Source: Aliiglaciecola lipolytica (lineage in GTDB: Bacteria > Pseudomonadota > Gammaproteobacteria > Enterobacterales > Alteromonadaceae). Taken from it: a stretch of DNA of 64,000 nt. The position numbers and the translations under genes were made by a program. This document shows, one piece after another, positions 18,001-30,632 of the stretch (the stretch's first letter is position 1; the number at the start of each line of letters is the position of its first letter). Under the pieces are notes generated by a model. The model was given only the letters and a program-made list of their open reading frames with translations. It made no database searches and was not told the DNA's origin. The stretch lies in the NCBI RefSeq assembly GCF_018860635.1, contig NZ_JAHKPT010000025.1:291867-355866 (forward strand). Reading direction: 5' to 3'.

Positions 18001-18831
18001 TTAAACTTTCTTACCTTTCTTTTGATTAGTACTTTGAGGTTGGTATATTTTGTTTTGTTTGTAAGCCCAAACAATCATTAATACGCCGGCAATTATCATC
18101 GGCAATGACAACATTTGACCACGGCTGAGGAAACCTAAATATAAGTCTAAATGGCCATCCCATTGACGGAAAAACTCCACAAAGAATCTGAAACAACCGT
18201 AACCTAATAAGAATATGCCACTAACAGCACCGATTGGGCGCGGCTTTTTAGAATATAACCACAAAATAATAAACAACAAAACCCCTTCAAGCGCAAATTC
18301 ATAAAGTTGCGAAGGGTGACGAGGTTCACTGCCCGCATTCGGAAAAATGATAGCCCAAGGCACGTCTGTCGTGCGTCCCCAAAGTTCAGAATTAATGAAA
18401 TTGCCTATGCGCCCAGCGCCCAGGCCGATGGGGACTAGCGGAGCGATAAAATCCCCCACCACTAAAAATGGCACTTTTAAGCGTCGAGCACTGAGCCATA
18501 ATGCCGTTAAAACGCCAAGTAGTCCGCCATGAAACGACATCCCACCTTCATTAATTTTAAACAGATACAGAGGGTTATCAATAAACAAAGCAAACTGATA
18601 AAACATCACGTAGCCAACGCGACCACCAATAATAACCCCTAAAAATCCCCAAAATAACATATCGCTAAGCTGTTCTTTGCTCCAGCCTGTGCGAGCAAGG
18701 CGACGATTAGCTAACCACCAAGCTGCAACAAAACCGACCAAATACATCATTCCATACCACTTGGGACTCAGGAAACCCAAATTAAAAATAGCAGGATCAA
18801 TTTCAGGGAGGGTGTAATAACTTTGCGACAT
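18001..18831 (-). CDS. lgt: prolipoprotein diacylglyceryl transferase Lgt
   Basis: Lgt transfers diacylglycerol from phosphatidylglycerol to the lipobox Cys of prelipoproteins at the inner membrane, the first step of lipoprotein maturation. The 276-residue polytopic protein carries [11 protein letters not shown] (essential His) and the Lgt signature [18 protein letters not shown] at about 140-157. A charged C-terminal tail ends in a Lys-rich segment. Predicted lipoproteins in this window (NlpD, PA2778-like) would be clients. Confidence 0.96.
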   Translation of the reverse strand: MSQSYYTLPEIDPAIFNLGFLSPKWYGMMYLVGFVAAWWLANRRLARTGWSKEQLSDMLFWGFLGVIIGGRVGYVMFYQFALFIDNPLYLFKINEGGMSFHGGLLGVLTALWLSARRLKVPFLVVGDFIAPLVPIGLGAGRIGNFINSELWGRTTDVPWAIIFPNAGSEPRHPSQLYEFALEGVLLFIILWLYSKKPRPIGAVSGIFLLGYGCFRFFVEFFRQWDGHLDLYLGFLSRGQMLSLPMIIAGVLMIVWAYKQNKIYQPQSTNQKKGKKV

Positions 18832-18839
18832 AATTTCAA

Positions 18840-19640
18840 TTATCCTAAAAACATTTGCAGGCTAACTATGACCAAGAATGCCGCAAATATTTGTTTTAAA
18901 CGTTGTGTATTTAAACGGTGGCTAATTTTAGCCCCCAATTGAGCGGTAAATATTGATGTCATAACAATGCCCAATACCGCAGGTAAATAAATATAACCAA
19001 ATGAAGCTGATGGTAGATCTTGCACTTCCCAACCAGCCAAGACAAAACTAAAAGAACCAAATATCGCAATGACCATTCCACAAAAAGCTGCACAACCAAT
19101 GGCTTGTTTAATATCAATTCGAAACCAAACCAAAGCAGGAACCATGATTGCTCCGCCGCCAATGCCCATAAACGCGGAAATAATCCCAGTCACACAACCA
19201 ATAGTGATTAACATCGGCTTTGAAATTGCGCTTTTGACACTTTTCGGCTTTAAAAAAATCATTTGCAAGGCAATAAATAGGACCATAAAAGCAAAGATTA
19301 GTTTTAGACTTTCGGCTGGTATTCGCACCGCTATCTGAGGACCAGCCAAAGCGCCGAGAATGATACCAAGTGCACACCAGATGACAATGTTTGAGTTGAT
19401 ATGACGCAACCTAAAATGGGATAGAGTGGAGGATAACCCCGTTAGAATGATGGTCGATAAGGAAGTCGCTATGGCCATCGGCAATGCATGTAACAAGGGC
19501 AAGCCCAACTGTCGTTCAAATACATACATCAATACAGGTACAATAATCAGCCCGCCGCCGATTCCTAGTAAACCGGCTAGAAAACCAACAACCGCACCAA
19601 GCGCTAAATAAACGGCAAAAAGTGTAGGTATCTCAAACAA
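18840..19640 (-). CDS. TauE/SafE-family membrane permease
   Basis: The 266-residue protein has about eight hydrophobic segments in two halves. Each half starts with a Gly-rich motif ([19 protein letters not shown] near residue 18; [19 protein letters not shown] near 155), the internal duplication typical of TauE/SafE (DUF81). Members export or import small sulfur or organic anions; substrate cannot be told here. It lies between ptsP (no gap) and lgt (8 bp), where enterics have the two genes side by side, so it is an insertion into an old operon. Confidence 0.85.
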   Translation of the reverse strand: MFEIPTLFAVYLALGAVVGFLAGLLGIGGGLIIVPVLMYVFERQLGLPLLHALPMAIATSLSTIILTGLSSTLSHFRLRHINSNIVIWCALGIILGALAGPQIAVRIPAESLKLIFAFMVLFIALQMIFLKPKSVKSAISKPMLITIGCVTGIISAFMGIGGGAIMVPALVWFRIDIKQAIGCAAFCGMVIAIFGSFSFVLAGWEVQDLPSASFGYIYLPAVLGIVMTSIFTAQLGAKISHRLNTQRLKQIFAAFLVIVSLQMFLG

Positions 19641-21929
19641 TTAAATACCTGCTCGAACTAAACCGCCTAACCCGATTGACTCAAGATATTGATTAATCTG
19701 TTCACGTACTTCCAAAGGGTCGTCGCAAGCAAGAACACTTTGTAATAATATTTTAGATTGTTTTACGGTGACGCTTCTAACAACCCATTTAATCTTCAAC
19801 AAGTTGTGACTATTCATACTGAATTTATTGTAGCCCATGGCTAACAATAAAATAATACCACCTGGTTCGCCGGCTAATTCGCCGCAAACAGTAATAGGCA
19901 CATTATGCTCATTGGCCTGCTCTACTATGCTCAACAGCGCTGCCAGTACTGCTGGATGGTAACTGTCGTATAATCCTGAAACACGGGCGTTATTGCGATC
20001 TACAGCAAGTAGATACTGAGTCAAATCATTGCTACCAACTGAGAAAAAATCGACTTTTTTAGCCAATTGTGGAATTTGATAAATAACTGCAGGGACTTCC
20101 AGCATCACCCCAATTTTAGGCATCTCTAATACAGTACCAGTGTCTAAAATTTCTTCTGATACTTCATGGTAAGCTTGCTTGATTAAGCGTTTAGATTCGT
20201 TAACTTCTGAAACGGACGTGACCATTGGTAACATGATTTGCAGGTTACCCAAGCCAATATTTGCGCGCAGCATAGCGCGTATCTGAACCAGAAAAATTTC
20301 CGGATGATCAAGGGTCAGTCTAACTCCACGCCAGCCCAAAAATGGATTTTCTTCACTGATCGGGAAATAGGGCAGAGGCTTATCTCCCCCAACATCCAAG
20401 GTACGCATAGTAATGGGTTTATCTGGAGCAGATTCGAGCATTTCCCGGTATAAGGTCATCTGCTCTTGTTCAGACGGAAAACGCTCTCGCAACATAAAAG
20501 GCACTTCGGTGCGATACAGGCCAACTCCTTCACCATAAGTGAAATTGGTGTTCTCCATCTCCGCCGAAAGACCAGCGTTGATAAACAGAGATACAGGGTA
20601 GTTATCCTCAGTAACACAGGGAAGATGAGCTTTCTCCAGAATACGGTCAGAGAGTTCTTGCTCTTCGTTAACCAATATATTGAATTCTTGTCGAACACTT
20701 TCTGAGGGCGAAACGATGACTTCACCAGAGTAACCGTCGACCAACAATTTTTTACCATCGAGTAAAGAAAGTGGCGCATCAGATAACCCCATCACCGCAG
20801 GTAAACCCATTGCTCGAGCCAAAATAGCGGCGTGAGAGTTGCTAGAACCTCGCACAGATATAATGCCGCATAACTTCATTGTAGAAAATTCAGCAAGCAT
20901 AGGCGCGGTAACTTCATCAGCAACCAAAATCGCATTTTGATTGACATCCAGTGGTCGCTGATCTGGGCTGTCACCTCCCAATATATTAGCCAATATACGG
21001 TTGGAAAGATCTTCAATATCAACAGCTCGCTCTTGCATGTAAGGATCGCTCATGTTGCGAAACTGTTGAATGTAATTTTCAATGATATATTTTAGTGAAC
21101 TGGCAGCATCCCAGCCGTCTTTAATCCGTGCTTCTACCTCATGACCAAGACTATTGGCGTCTAAAAGGTGACTGTAAATTTGGAAAATAGCCTGAACATC
21201 ACTGGGGACTTGTCCCTCAATCCGTGAAGATAGCTCCTCGACTTGGCTACGTGTAACATTCACCGCCTCACGATAGCGAGCGATTTCTAGCTCTTTGTTG
21301 TCTGATCGTTTGGCAACATGACTGGACAGACTGACTTTAAAGTGAGGTACAAAACCAATCCCCATTCCCAAGCCGGCAGAGCCAGGCACACCGGATATTT
21401 TTCGTTGCCATTTATCTCGATTATTGTCGTCCATAAAAGACAGAAAACCACGGGTTTCTGCATGCACGATTTCTAACGCAATTTGCGTAGAAAGGGTAAC
21501 TAAAAAGGCTTCTTCATCTTCACTGAAACGGCGTTTCTTTTTCTGTTGTAACGTAAGAACACCCAAGACTTTTCGTTGATGTATTATGGGAGTTCCAAGA
21601 AACGCGTGATATTTTTCTTCTTTGACTTCGGGATAGTGTTTGAAGCGCGGGTGCGACTGAGCATCAAGAATATTTAACGGCTCTTCACGTTGACCGATTA
21701 AACCAATCAAGCCCTCGGAAAAGCCAATTGCCACTTTACCGACAGCCGCAGAATCGAGACCATCAGTTGCCATCAGCATAAAATGTTGTTTTTCGTAGTT
21801 AGCAAGGTAAACCGAGCAAGAGTCCACGCCAATAGCTTCTTTAATGCTGCTAGTCAGGTGCTTCAGCGCCTCCTCCAGTACGGGGATTTTACTGACTTCC
21901 TGAACTATCCGTTTTAAGCTAGTTATCAT
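19641..21929 (-). CDS. ptsP: PTS(Ntr) enzyme I, PtsP
   Basis: PtsP takes phosphate from PEP and passes it to NPr and EIIA(Ntr), linking nitrogen and potassium signals. The frame extends upstream, but the ATG at 21929 (MITSLKRIVQEVSKIP) lies just after rppH and gives 762 aa (748 in E. coli). There is an N-terminal GAF domain (about 20-160), then the PTS phospho-His region (SSNSHAAILARAMGLPAVMG) and a PEP-binding TIM barrel (MLEVPAVIY..., FFSVGSNDLTQYLLAVDRNN). It starts 13 bp after the rppH stop. Confidence 0.95.
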   Translation of the reverse strand: MITSLKRIVQEVSKIPVLEEALKHLTSSIKEAIGVDSCSVYLANYEKQHFMLMATDGLDSAAVGKVAIGFSEGLIGLIGQREEPLNILDAQSHPRFKHYPEVKEEKYHAFLGTPIIHQRKVLGVLTLQQKKKRRFSEDEEAFLVTLSTQIALEIVHAETRGFLSFMDDNNRDKWQRKISGVPGSAGLGMGIGFVPHFKVSLSSHVAKRSDNKELEIARYREAVNVTRSQVEELSSRIEGQVPSDVQAIFQIYSHLLDANSLGHEVEARIKDGWDAASSLKYIIENYIQQFRNMSDPYMQERAVDIEDLSNRILANILGGDSPDQRPLDVNQNAILVADEVTAPMLAEFSTMKLCGIISVRGSSNSHAAILARAMGLPAVMGLSDAPLSLLDGKKLLVDGYSGEVIVSPSESVRQEFNILVNEEQELSDRILEKAHLPCVTEDNYPVSLFINAGLSAEMENTNFTYGEGVGLYRTEVPFMLRERFPSEQEQMTLYREMLESAPDKPITMRTLDVGGDKPLPYFPISEENPFLGWRGVRLTLDHPEIFLVQIRAMLRANIGLGNLQIMLPMVTSVSEVNESKRLIKQAYHEVSEEILDTGTVLEMPKIGVMLEVPAVIYQIPQLAKKVDFFSVGSNDLTQYLLAVDRNNARVSGLYDSYHPAVLAALLSIVEQANEHNVPITVCGELAGEPGGIILLLAMGYNKFSMNSHNLLKIKWVVRSVTVKQSKILLQSVLACDDPLEVREQINQYLESIGLGGLVRAGI

Positions 21930-21942
21930 GGGCCTTTTAAAA

Positions 21943-22464
21943 CTATCTCCGTCGCCTTCGGTTGCGTTGAGGCTGCGTGTTTTTGCTGTAAATAGGCATC
22001 GCAAAAGACACAAACTCTTTCATTACTCGTCGATACACATCTCGTTTAAATGAAACAACGTTTCTTACTGGATACCAAAAACTAACCCAACGCCAATCAT
22101 CAAATTCAGGATGCCCTGAACTTAACACATCGACATCTGATTCTTTGCACTCTAATTGCAACAAAAACCATTTCTGTTTTTGCCCGATGCAAACTGGATT
22201 AGTACCTTGCCTAATCAGCCTCTTGGGTAATTTATATCTAACCCAATTTTTGGTAACTCCGAGTATTTTTACGTTTTCTGGTTTTAGTCCAACTTCCTCA
22301 TTTAACTCTCGATACATAGCCTGTTCAGCAGTTTCACCTTGATCTATTCCGCCTTGTGGAAACTGCCATGAATGTTGTCCATAGCGTTTTGCCCAAAATA
22401 CTTGCCCCATTCTATTGCAAATCACTATACCGACATTCGCGCGGAATCCTTCGGCATCAATCAC
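21943..22464 (-). CDS. rppH: RNA pyrophosphohydrolase RppH
   Basis: RppH removes pyrophosphate from mRNA 5' ends, starting RNase E-dependent decay. The start is GTG at 22464, preceded by CGGGAG with 5 bp spacing. It gives [15 protein letters not shown] as N-terminus and 173 aa, matching E. coli RppH (176); a longer frame to 22548 has no support. The Nudix box is complete: [23 protein letters not shown]. An Arg-rich C-terminus (RNRRRRR) ends the protein. It heads the seven-gene minus-strand run and is divergent from mutH. Confidence 0.95.
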   Translation of the reverse strand: MIDAEGFRANVGIVICNRMGQVFWAKRYGQHSWQFPQGGIDQGETAEQAMYRELNEEVGLKPENVKILGVTKNWVRYKLPKRLIRQGTNPVCIGQKQKWFLLQLECKESDVDVLSSGHPEFDDWRWVSFWYPVRNVVSFKRDVYRRVMKEFVSFAMPIYSKNTQPQRNRRRRR

Positions 22465-22590
22465 TTTGACTCCCGGGGGGATTGATTTCTTTAATATTTT
22501 GCCATTCTTCCATAAACTAAGGGTCAAGCAAAGAAATATCATCGCCAACTATGTTAAGTGGTAATAAATAATATTGAGGTAAGGTTCATC

Positions 22591-23277
22591 TTGATCACAC
22601 CGGCTACCGCCCCACCAGACACAATCGAAGAACTCGTTTCTCGCGCTCAAGCACTAGCGGGCCTGACTTTAGGAGAGTTAGCTAAGTACGCGAATGTTCA
22701 AGTACCAGCCAATTTCAAACGTGATAAAGGTTGGACTGGACAGTTATTAGAACTATTTTTGGGGGCACACGCTGGTTCCAATCCTGAGCAAGATTTTCCG
22801 GATTTAGGGGTAGAGTTAAAAACCTTACCCATAGATTCAATGGGAATGCCCCTAGAAACTACCTATGTTTGTTTTGCGCATTTGCTAAATGTTTCCGGTA
22901 TTACTTGGGAAACCAGCAACGTAAGAAATAAGCTTAATTGTGTTTTATGGGTGCCTGTCGAAGGCAGTCGAGAGTTAATGCCCGCAGAACGAAGAGTAGC
23001 CTCCCCAGTTCTTTGGCAACCAAGCCTCGCTCAATTAGACTTGCTTAAGCAAGATTGGGAAGAATTAATGGATATGATTGTATTAGGTGAGGTGGAAAAC
23101 ATCACTGCAAAACATGGACAGGCATTACAAATTCGCCCCAAAGCTGCAGATGGAAAAGCGCTAACAGAAGCAGTAGGCGCCCAAGGAACAATAATAAAAA
23201 CCCGGCCAAGAGGCTTTTATTTGCGTAAACAGTTCACCCACCAAATATTAATGAACGCGTTTTCAGACATGGACTGA
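22591..23277 (+). CDS. mutH: DNA mismatch repair endonuclease MutH
   Basis: MutH nicks the unmethylated strand at hemimethylated GATC sites when activated by MutS/MutL. TTG at 22591 follows GAGGTAAGG and gives 228 aa, the length of E. coli MutH (229); the in-frame GTG at 22558 would add 11 unsupported residues. Key parts are [17 protein letters not shown], then the catalytic [13 protein letters not shown] (D, E-x-K). Its presence implies Dam methylation in this organism. It is divergent from rppH, as in enterics. Confidence 0.95.
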   Translation: MITPATAPPDTIEELVSRAQALAGLTLGELAKYANVQVPANFKRDKGWTGQLLELFLGAHAGSNPEQDFPDLGVELKTLPIDSMGMPLETTYVCFAHLLNVSGITWETSNVRNKLNCVLWVPVEGSRELMPAERRVASPVLWQPSLAQLDLLKQDWEELMDMIVLGEVENITAKHGQALQIRPKAADGKALTEAVGAQGTIIKTRPRGFYLRKQFTHQILMNAFSDMD

Positions 23278-23690
23278 AAAAGCGATAACGATATTTTGAT
23301 TCCCTCAAAAAAGTATCCGTTTTTTACACAAACCGTGAAAATAACTGACAATTCAAAAAATTAATAACCGGTTCGCATATCAGCAGTCTGTTTCTCCAGT
23401 ATCAGTTCCGCAAGTACATTCGCTTTTTCGGCGATTAATCCGTTTCAGTGTTTAGTCTTAAAATAAGAGCCATACTATTCCAAGACCAGTCACTCATTTA
23501 GCTGCCAGTTTCTCCAAACTAAGGCTGCATGGTCTGCATACTTAGTTTGTGCTACAACAACTGAAATAGTTGTTTAGGATGTTATTAGCGTTGTTTAGGA
23601 TGTTATTAGCAACAATGCCTGCCTTAATAACCGCTTATTTACCAATTGGAGAATGAACTTAGCCAGCTTGAATCCCTGTCGCTTAACTGA
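23278..23690. other. 413-bp intergenic region between mutH and thiH
   Basis: Two convergent genes end here (mutH from the left, thiH from the right). The only structure I can see is a 21-bp tandem duplication at 23569-23610. No ORF of quality and no clear terminator hairpin is visible. Confidence 0.5.
23569..23610. repeat. 21-bp perfect tandem duplication
   Basis: The unit GTTGTTTAGGATGTTATTAG plus a final C occurs twice head to tail (23569-23589 and 23590-23610) with no mismatch. Confidence 0.85.
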
Positions 23691-24806
23691 CTAAGTCGCA
23701 ATCCAGTCTCCTTGCCAATCTTTATAAACTGGGGTATATCCGTTGTTTTTTATAGTCTCGGCAACTTCCCTTACCGAGCGTTCATCGCTGATATCAAACT
23801 GTTCTAATTGATCCGCTGGTTTCCCATAACCACCGGGCGCAGTAGAACTACCGGCACTCATATGGGTAATGCCCAGTGGCATGAGATTATTTCGAAATTG
23901 CTTTGTTTCACGGGTGGATAAGCTGATTTCTAAAGTTTCACTGAATAATCTAAATGCACAGACTAATTGAACTAGTCCTGTGTCGGATATTGGCATTTTA
24001 GCCTCAATTCCCCCCGTACAAGGTCGTAACCGTGGCAATGAAATACTATATTTACTGCGCCAATAGCGGTTTTCTAGATAGGCTAGATGATGCCCCATTA
24101 GTAGTGCGTCGACACGCCAGTCGTCTAAGCCTAACAACACCCCTAAGCCAATTTTATCCACATTCCCCTGAGCGACTCTATCCGGACTGTCTAAACGGTA
24201 CAAAAAATCCGACTTTTTGCCTCTAGTATGATGTTTTGCGTAGGTAACGGGGTGATAAGTTTCTTGGTACAGCAAGACTCCATCTAATCCTAGGCCAACT
24301 AGTTGTTTGTATTGCTCGGTTTGCAAAGGTTGCACTTCTATTGAGACATGGCTGAATTGACTTTTACATTGAGGTAATACCTGCGCGAAATAGTCTATGC
24401 CTACTTTACTTTCATGCTCTCCTGTAACCAACAATAGAGAATCGAAACCGCGATCTTTAAGAATATTGATTTCTTGCGCTATCTCTTGGGTAGATAACAC
24501 TTTTCGTTTGATTTTATTGCTTAGGGTAAAACCACAGTAATCGCATTCATTTGCACACAAGTTAGACAGATACATGGGCGCAAACAGCTGAATATTATGA
24601 CCAAAGCGTTGTAAGGTAATTGCTTTGGCTTGCTGCGCCATTTGTTCCAGATAGGGAGTGGCTGCTGGCGACAATAACACCATTAAAGCATGAAGATTTC
24701 CCCTTGGATGTTGCAATGCTCGCTCAACATCTCTGGTGGTGGCGCTATGTAACGCCAGTTGTAAGGCGGTTAAATCTAATTCTTTATATATATCAACAAA
24801 GCTCAT
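23691..24806 (-). CDS. thiH: 2-iminoacetate synthase ThiH (radical SAM)
   Basis: ThiH cleaves tyrosine to dehydroglycine (2-iminoacetate) and p-cresol, giving the glycine-derived part of the thiazole. The radical SAM cluster motif CANECDYC (C-x3-C-x2-C) lies at about residue 84-91, followed by [11 protein letters not shown]. Length of 371 aa matches the family (377 in E. coli). Its start overlaps the end of thiG by 14 bp. It is the last gene of the thi operon. Use of ThiH rather than the oxidase ThiO suggests that the pathway also works without oxygen. Confidence 0.96.
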   Translation of the reverse strand: MSFVDIYKELDLTALQLALHSATTRDVERALQHPRGNLHALMVLLSPAATPYLEQMAQQAKAITLQRFGHNIQLFAPMYLSNLCANECDYCGFTLSNKIKRKVLSTQEIAQEINILKDRGFDSLLLVTGEHESKVGIDYFAQVLPQCKSQFSHVSIEVQPLQTEQYKQLVGLGLDGVLLYQETYHPVTYAKHHTRGKKSDFLYRLDSPDRVAQGNVDKIGLGVLLGLDDWRVDALLMGHHLAYLENRYWRSKYSISLPRLRPCTGGIEAKMPISDTGLVQLVCAFRLFSETLEISLSTRETKQFRNNLMPLGITHMSAGSSTAPGGYGKPADQLEQFDISDERSVREVAETIKNNGYTPVYKDWQGDWIAT

Positions 24807-25563
24807 TTAAAAACCCCGTTAATGGACTAGTGTGGCTGGCCTGGTTCGAAACCCGTGCTAACCCCGCATGATAAGTTTTGCGTCCAGTGATAACGGCGTG
24901 ACGAAAACACTGGGCGATAGTGACAGGTTGTTGGCTTGAAGCAATCGCGGTATTAACTAATACGGCATCGGCGCCCATTTCCATTGCCGCAGTGGCATCT
25001 GAAGGACTACCTAGGCCTGCATCGATGACTACAGGTACTTTAGCTTGTTCAATAATGATCTGTAAGAATGCTTTGGTCAGTAAACCTTGATTACTACCAA
25101 TGGGACTTGCTAGTGGCATTACAGCTGCACAACCAACTTCCTCTAGACGCCGACACAACACGGGGTCTGCGTGTACGTAAGGCATCACAACAAACCCCTG
25201 TTTCACCAAGGTTTCTGCGGCTTTTAGGGTTTCTATGGGATCGGGCATTAAATATTTGGGATCTGGGTGAATTTCCAATTTTATCCAGTGGGTGTGTAAC
25301 ATCTCACGGGCAAGTTGAGCGGCAAAAATAGCTTCTTGTGCATTTCTGGCCCCTGATGTATTGGGTAATAACTTCACTCCCATCTTTGTTAAGGGTTCTA
25401 TTAGATTGTCGGTGCCATGTTTTAAATCAATACGTTTCATCGCCAGAGTGACTAACTCTGTTCCTGATGCGTGCAATGCATCTAACATCACCTGACTACT
25501 GGAAAATTTTCCGGTGCCACTAAATAAACGCGAAGAAAAACGCTGTCCTGCTATTGTTAACAT
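24793..25563 (-). CDS. thiG: thiazole synthase ThiG
   Basis: ThiG joins deoxyxylulose 5-phosphate, iminoacetate and sulfur from ThiS thiocarboxylate into the thiazole phosphate. The 256-residue TIM-barrel protein shows LFSGTGKF near the N-terminus, TLAMKRID (Schiff-base region), [13 protein letters not shown], and [20 protein letters not shown]. Length equals E. coli ThiG. It starts 3 bp after thiS. Confidence 0.96.
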   Translation of the reverse strand: MLTIAGQRFSSRLFSGTGKFSSSQVMLDALHASGTELVTLAMKRIDLKHGTDNLIEPLTKMGVKLLPNTSGARNAQEAIFAAQLAREMLHTHWIKLEIHPDPKYLMPDPIETLKAAETLVKQGFVVMPYVHADPVLCRRLEEVGCAAVMPLASPIGSNQGLLTKAFLQIIIEQAKVPVVIDAGLGSPSDATAAMEMGADAVLVNTAIASSQQPVTIAQCFRHAVITGRKTYHAGLARVSNQASHTSPLTGFLNELC

Positions 25564-25566
25564 TCC

Positions 25567-25782
25567 TCAACCTCCCGCCACAGCGCTAAATATTTCAATG
25601 TGATCATTTTCATGACAGATAGTTATCTGCCACTGGCTTTGCGGCACCAAATGTTGATTGTGAACTGCCGCAATGTTGTCTAATTTAGCAGCAAGTGATG
25701 GCATACCAAGCTCTAAAACCTGTTGTAAATTACTATTTTTTTCGACCTGTAAAGGGCGTTCATTTAGATAAAGGTTGATCAT
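25567..25782 (-). CDS. thiS: sulfur carrier protein ThiS
   Basis: This 71-residue beta-grasp protein ends in Gly-Gly (FSAVAGG), the C-terminus that ThiF adenylates and that becomes a thiocarboxylate donating sulfur to ThiG. The ATG at 25782 (MINLYLNERPLQ) overlaps the thiF stop by 4 bp (ATGA). The frame is open further upstream but only inside thiF, so the short form is right. Confidence 0.93.
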   Translation of the reverse strand: MINLYLNERPLQVEKNSNLQQVLELGMPSLAAKLDNIAAVHNQHLVPQSQWQITICHENDHIEIFSAVAGG

Positions 25783-26669
25783 AAGGTTACCTCGCATTGA
25801 GTGGTTTGAAGCGGCGGGGAAAGTTGATTTTGTGGGCGCTTCGGCCAATGTCCACAGGTTTTGCAATGTGGATCTCGGTGACGAATTAGCTGACGCCAGC
25901 TTAGTTGTAAGCCATCAAAAATGTGCAAATATTTAAGCTCTGTATCAAGCTTTAACATATGTTTGATAGTCGCCAGCGCCTGCATACTGGCCATGATGCC
26001 AACGCTAGGACCAAGTACCCCTAAATTAGCACAGCCTTGGGTGCTTGAATTGCTGGTGAAAAAGCAGTTGTAACAGCCTCTTTGAGGGGCGACTTGGCCA
26101 TCAATCACCAATAGTTGACCGGAAAAAACCGCTACTGATGCGCTAATCAACGGGATAAAGTGAGCTGCACACCAAGCATTAATTAATTGCCGCGTGGGCA
26201 TGTTGTCTGAACAATCAAGTATGCTTAACTGACCAGTTTGGTGGGCTTGTTGCAGGTCAACATTGTTATGCAATAAATGCTGAGCAAAGGTGTGGGTAAA
26301 CTTTTGACAGTAATAACGTACTTGTGTATCACGATTCATTGCGGTGATTTTTTCAGCCGCACAAATGACTTTATGTGTGCCAATGGAGCTCGCATCAAAC
26401 AGAATTTGTCTAGGCAGGTTAGACAATTCAACCACATCGTCATCAATGAGGTAAAGATGCCTGATTCCCGCAGCACTTAATTGCTGGCTGACATGACAGC
26501 CTAGTCCCCCCATACCCACTACGATAACATGTTGATTGAGCAAATTCTGCTGACCATGCTCGCCAACTTGAGACAATAATATTTGTCGGTAATATTGAAT
26601 AAACTGATTGTCGCTCAAGGTATCAGTCGTATCTTTGTTTGTGCTGACGTTTATGTTTTTGTTTGTCAT
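25779..26669 (-). CDS. thiF: ThiS adenylyltransferase ThiF
   Basis: ThiF, an E1-like enzyme, adenylates the ThiS C-terminus. The nucleotide-binding VIVVGMGGLGCHVSQQL lies near residue 45, followed by LIDDDVVELSNLPRQILF. Zn-binding Cys pairs are at CYNCFF and CKTCGHWP. I start it at the ATG at 26669, which overlaps the thiDE stop (TGATG); an ATG 15 bp upstream is also in frame. The protein has about 296 residues, longer than E. coli ThiF (251), mainly because of a Thr/Asn-rich N-terminal lead and a C-terminal tail. Confidence 0.92.
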   Translation of the reverse strand: MTNKNINVSTNKDTTDTLSDNQFIQYYRQILLSQVGEHGQQNLLNQHVIVVGMGGLGCHVSQQLSAAGIRHLYLIDDDVVELSNLPRQILFDASSIGTHKVICAAEKITAMNRDTQVRYYCQKFTHTFAQHLLHNNVDLQQAHQTGQLSILDCSDNMPTRQLINAWCAAHFIPLISASVAVFSGQLLVIDGQVAPQRGCYNCFFTSNSSTQGCANLGVLGPSVGIMASMQALATIKHMLKLDTELKYLHIFDGLQLSWRQLIRHRDPHCKTCGHWPKRPQNQLSPPLQTTQCEVTL

Positions 26670-28369
26670 CACATTGCCTGCCATATTTGTTGTAGTTTTT
26701 GCCAGCTTTTTCCTGGCTCACTTGCTTTTTCGATGGCGCGCACAACGGCGACGTCGGCCACTTGAGTTTGTTTTAATGCACAAAGGTTAGTGTGATCTAT
26801 GCCACCAATGGCGACAAGGGGCATGCGATCACCCATCAAGGTGCAATACTTTTCAAGTTTATTCAGTCCTTGAGGTTGAGAAGGCATTGATTTGGTTGGC
26901 GTGCTAAAGATATGGCCGATGGCCAAATAACTGGGCGACATTTGTTGCGCCAGCAACAATTCAAAATATCCATGGGAGGACAATCCCAATGCTAAACCGG
27001 CCTCTGCGATTTGCGACAAGTCTGCTTGCAATAAATCTTCTTGGCCCAAATGCACGCCAAATGCCCCATGTTTAATCGCCAATTGCCAATGGTCATTAAT
27101 AAATACCTGCGCTTGATATTGCCGACCTAACGCAACTGCCGCTTGTATGGCCTGTTCAAGTTGCTGTTCAGAGTAAACAACACTAGATGAGTTTTTCAAA
27201 CGTAATTGCACGGTCCGTGCCCCGCCTTTTAATACGTCTTTGAGTATATTTATGGACTGGGTCACTGGATAGACCTGCAAGGGCTGCTGGACGTTGGCAA
27301 AACTAAGCTCATTGGCTTGGTTTATGTTTGGATATTTAGGCACAATGATCTTGGCAAAGTGCTCCAGATTTTGCGGCCAGCCTTTACGCGCTAAAACTCC
27401 CGGTCCTTTGCCTACTGGGTATGCATAGGTTAGTCCTTGATGCACATATGCTTTGGCAACCACAATCGCATCTAATAATGGATAGCCAACGGCCATGGCC
27501 GTGGCTATGGCGCTGGATAAGGTACAGCCGGTGCCGTGATTATGTTGGGTTACGACACGAGGGCTACTAAAGCCAATTCGCTGATGTTGGTGCTCAGGTG
27601 AGGTAAATGGAATCGCTTTAGCCGCTAACCAATCAATTGCACTGCCGTGATCTAAAGCGCTACTGTACAAAGCACTTTCTTTTGTTGCACTGATTGCTAA
27701 AGCGGCGTTATGTGACTCACTATTTCGAACGTCTCCACCGGTGTACAGTATGTTACAGCCAAGAAAGTTGGCGAGATTGTCGAGATTTGTTAGTTCCTCC
27801 TGTTGAGCGTGATTAGGTAACTGGCTTAGTTCCAGTAATACGCCTAACTCATATCGATTAGGGGTTATCAGAGTAACGTATTTTGCCAGTTTCAAATAAG
27901 CGGAGTACGAACTTGGTTGCTTATACCTTGATAAAGTTTGACCGCTAGTAGATACCATCACAGGATCCCAAATCACTGGAATTTGCAAATTATTGGTTTG
28001 TTCATAGGATGCCAACTTGCTGGCAAGCCATTCACTGATACATCGAATTTGCTCAGCGTTGGCTAACATACCAATCTTAATTGCCGCCGGAGGAATATCT
28101 TCCAATAAGCAATCCAGTTGCTTTATGAGCATGGCTGTTTGGGTAGCGGTGATCCCTTGAACGTGTTGTGAGTTTTGAGCGGTGATGGCACTCACAACTG
28201 TGCATGCATGCCCTCCCAAGTCGTTAATGGTTAGACTATCAGCCTGAATGCCAGCGCCACCGCCACTATCTGAGCCAGCAATAGACCAAACAATGGGGCG
28301 AGTAGCAGACTGCAACTTATTCGAGTCGATGTTCGTGCTTACATTGCTCGTGCTTACATAAACACCCAT
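26669..28369 (-). CDS. thiDE: ThiD-ThiE fusion (HMP-P kinase / thiamine phosphate synthase)
   Basis: The 566-residue protein joins two enzymes that are separate in E. coli. Residues about 25-310 are ThiD (WSIAGSDSGGGAGIQAD near 30; anion-hole HGTGCTLSSAIA near 235), which phosphorylates hydroxymethylpyrimidine phosphate. Residues about 345-566 are ThiE (VQLRLKNSS, INDHWQLAI, GVHLGQEDL, AIGHIFSTPTKS, VAIGGI), which couples HMP-PP to thiazole phosphate. Fusing them may channel HMP-PP. It starts 3 bp after thiC and overlaps thiF. Confidence 0.95.
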   Translation of the reverse strand: MGVYVSTSNVSTNIDSNKLQSATRPIVWSIAGSDSGGGAGIQADSLTINDLGGHACTVVSAITAQNSQHVQGITATQTAMLIKQLDCLLEDIPPAAIKIGMLANAEQIRCISEWLASKLASYEQTNNLQIPVIWDPVMVSTSGQTLSRYKQPSSYSAYLKLAKYVTLITPNRYELGVLLELSQLPNHAQQEELTNLDNLANFLGCNILYTGGDVRNSESHNAALAISATKESALYSSALDHGSAIDWLAAKAIPFTSPEHQHQRIGFSSPRVVTQHNHGTGCTLSSAIATAMAVGYPLLDAIVVAKAYVHQGLTYAYPVGKGPGVLARKGWPQNLEHFAKIIVPKYPNINQANELSFANVQQPLQVYPVTQSINILKDVLKGGARTVQLRLKNSSSVVYSEQQLEQAIQAAVALGRQYQAQVFINDHWQLAIKHGAFGVHLGQEDLLQADLSQIAEAGLALGLSSHGYFELLLAQQMSPSYLAIGHIFSTPTKSMPSQPQGLNKLEKYCTLMGDRMPLVAIGGIDHTNLCALKQTQVADVAVVRAIEKASEPGKSWQKLQQIWQAM

Positions 28370-28372
28370 GAT

Positions 28373-30355
<1,983 letters not shown>

Positions 30356-30518
30356 TTAAAAAATGAAGTTGCTTGTCTGGAGAGGTTTGGTGTTGAAAAG
30401 CGCCAATTATCTTATTAAGGGCAGATTGCGTCTAACAACCTAGAATAGCCCCCAAATTGGCAAAATAAGCGGTAAGATTAAGCCGCAATAAAAGCGCCTT
30501 AATGGTTACAGCGTTACG

Positions 30519-30627
30519 CTTGTTTCCTTCGCGGGTACTAGCCCGATCAGGTTCAACGGATCCCGAATAAACGGTCTCAGCCCACACAACTTAGTCAACT
30601 AAATCGTGCTAGCACTCCGACAAGAGT
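30519..30627 (-). promoter_or_regulatory. TPP riboswitch (THI element)
   Basis: On the minus strand the conserved parts occur in order: CGGAGTGC, GGGCTGAGA, then TTGAACCTGATC, GGGCTAGTACC and GCGAAGGAA. P1 is closed by CTTGT (near 30625-30621) with ACAAG (30523-30519). The RNA binds thiamin pyrophosphate and turns the thi operon down. Downstream, up to thiC, I see no strong terminator with a T-run, so control may be mainly at translation. Confidence 0.95.
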
Positions 30628-30632
30628 GCAGT

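Noticed and set aside
22465-22548. Longer N-terminus for RppH
   Set aside because: The GTG at 22464 has a strong CGGGAG and gives the family length and the usual N-terminal sequence.
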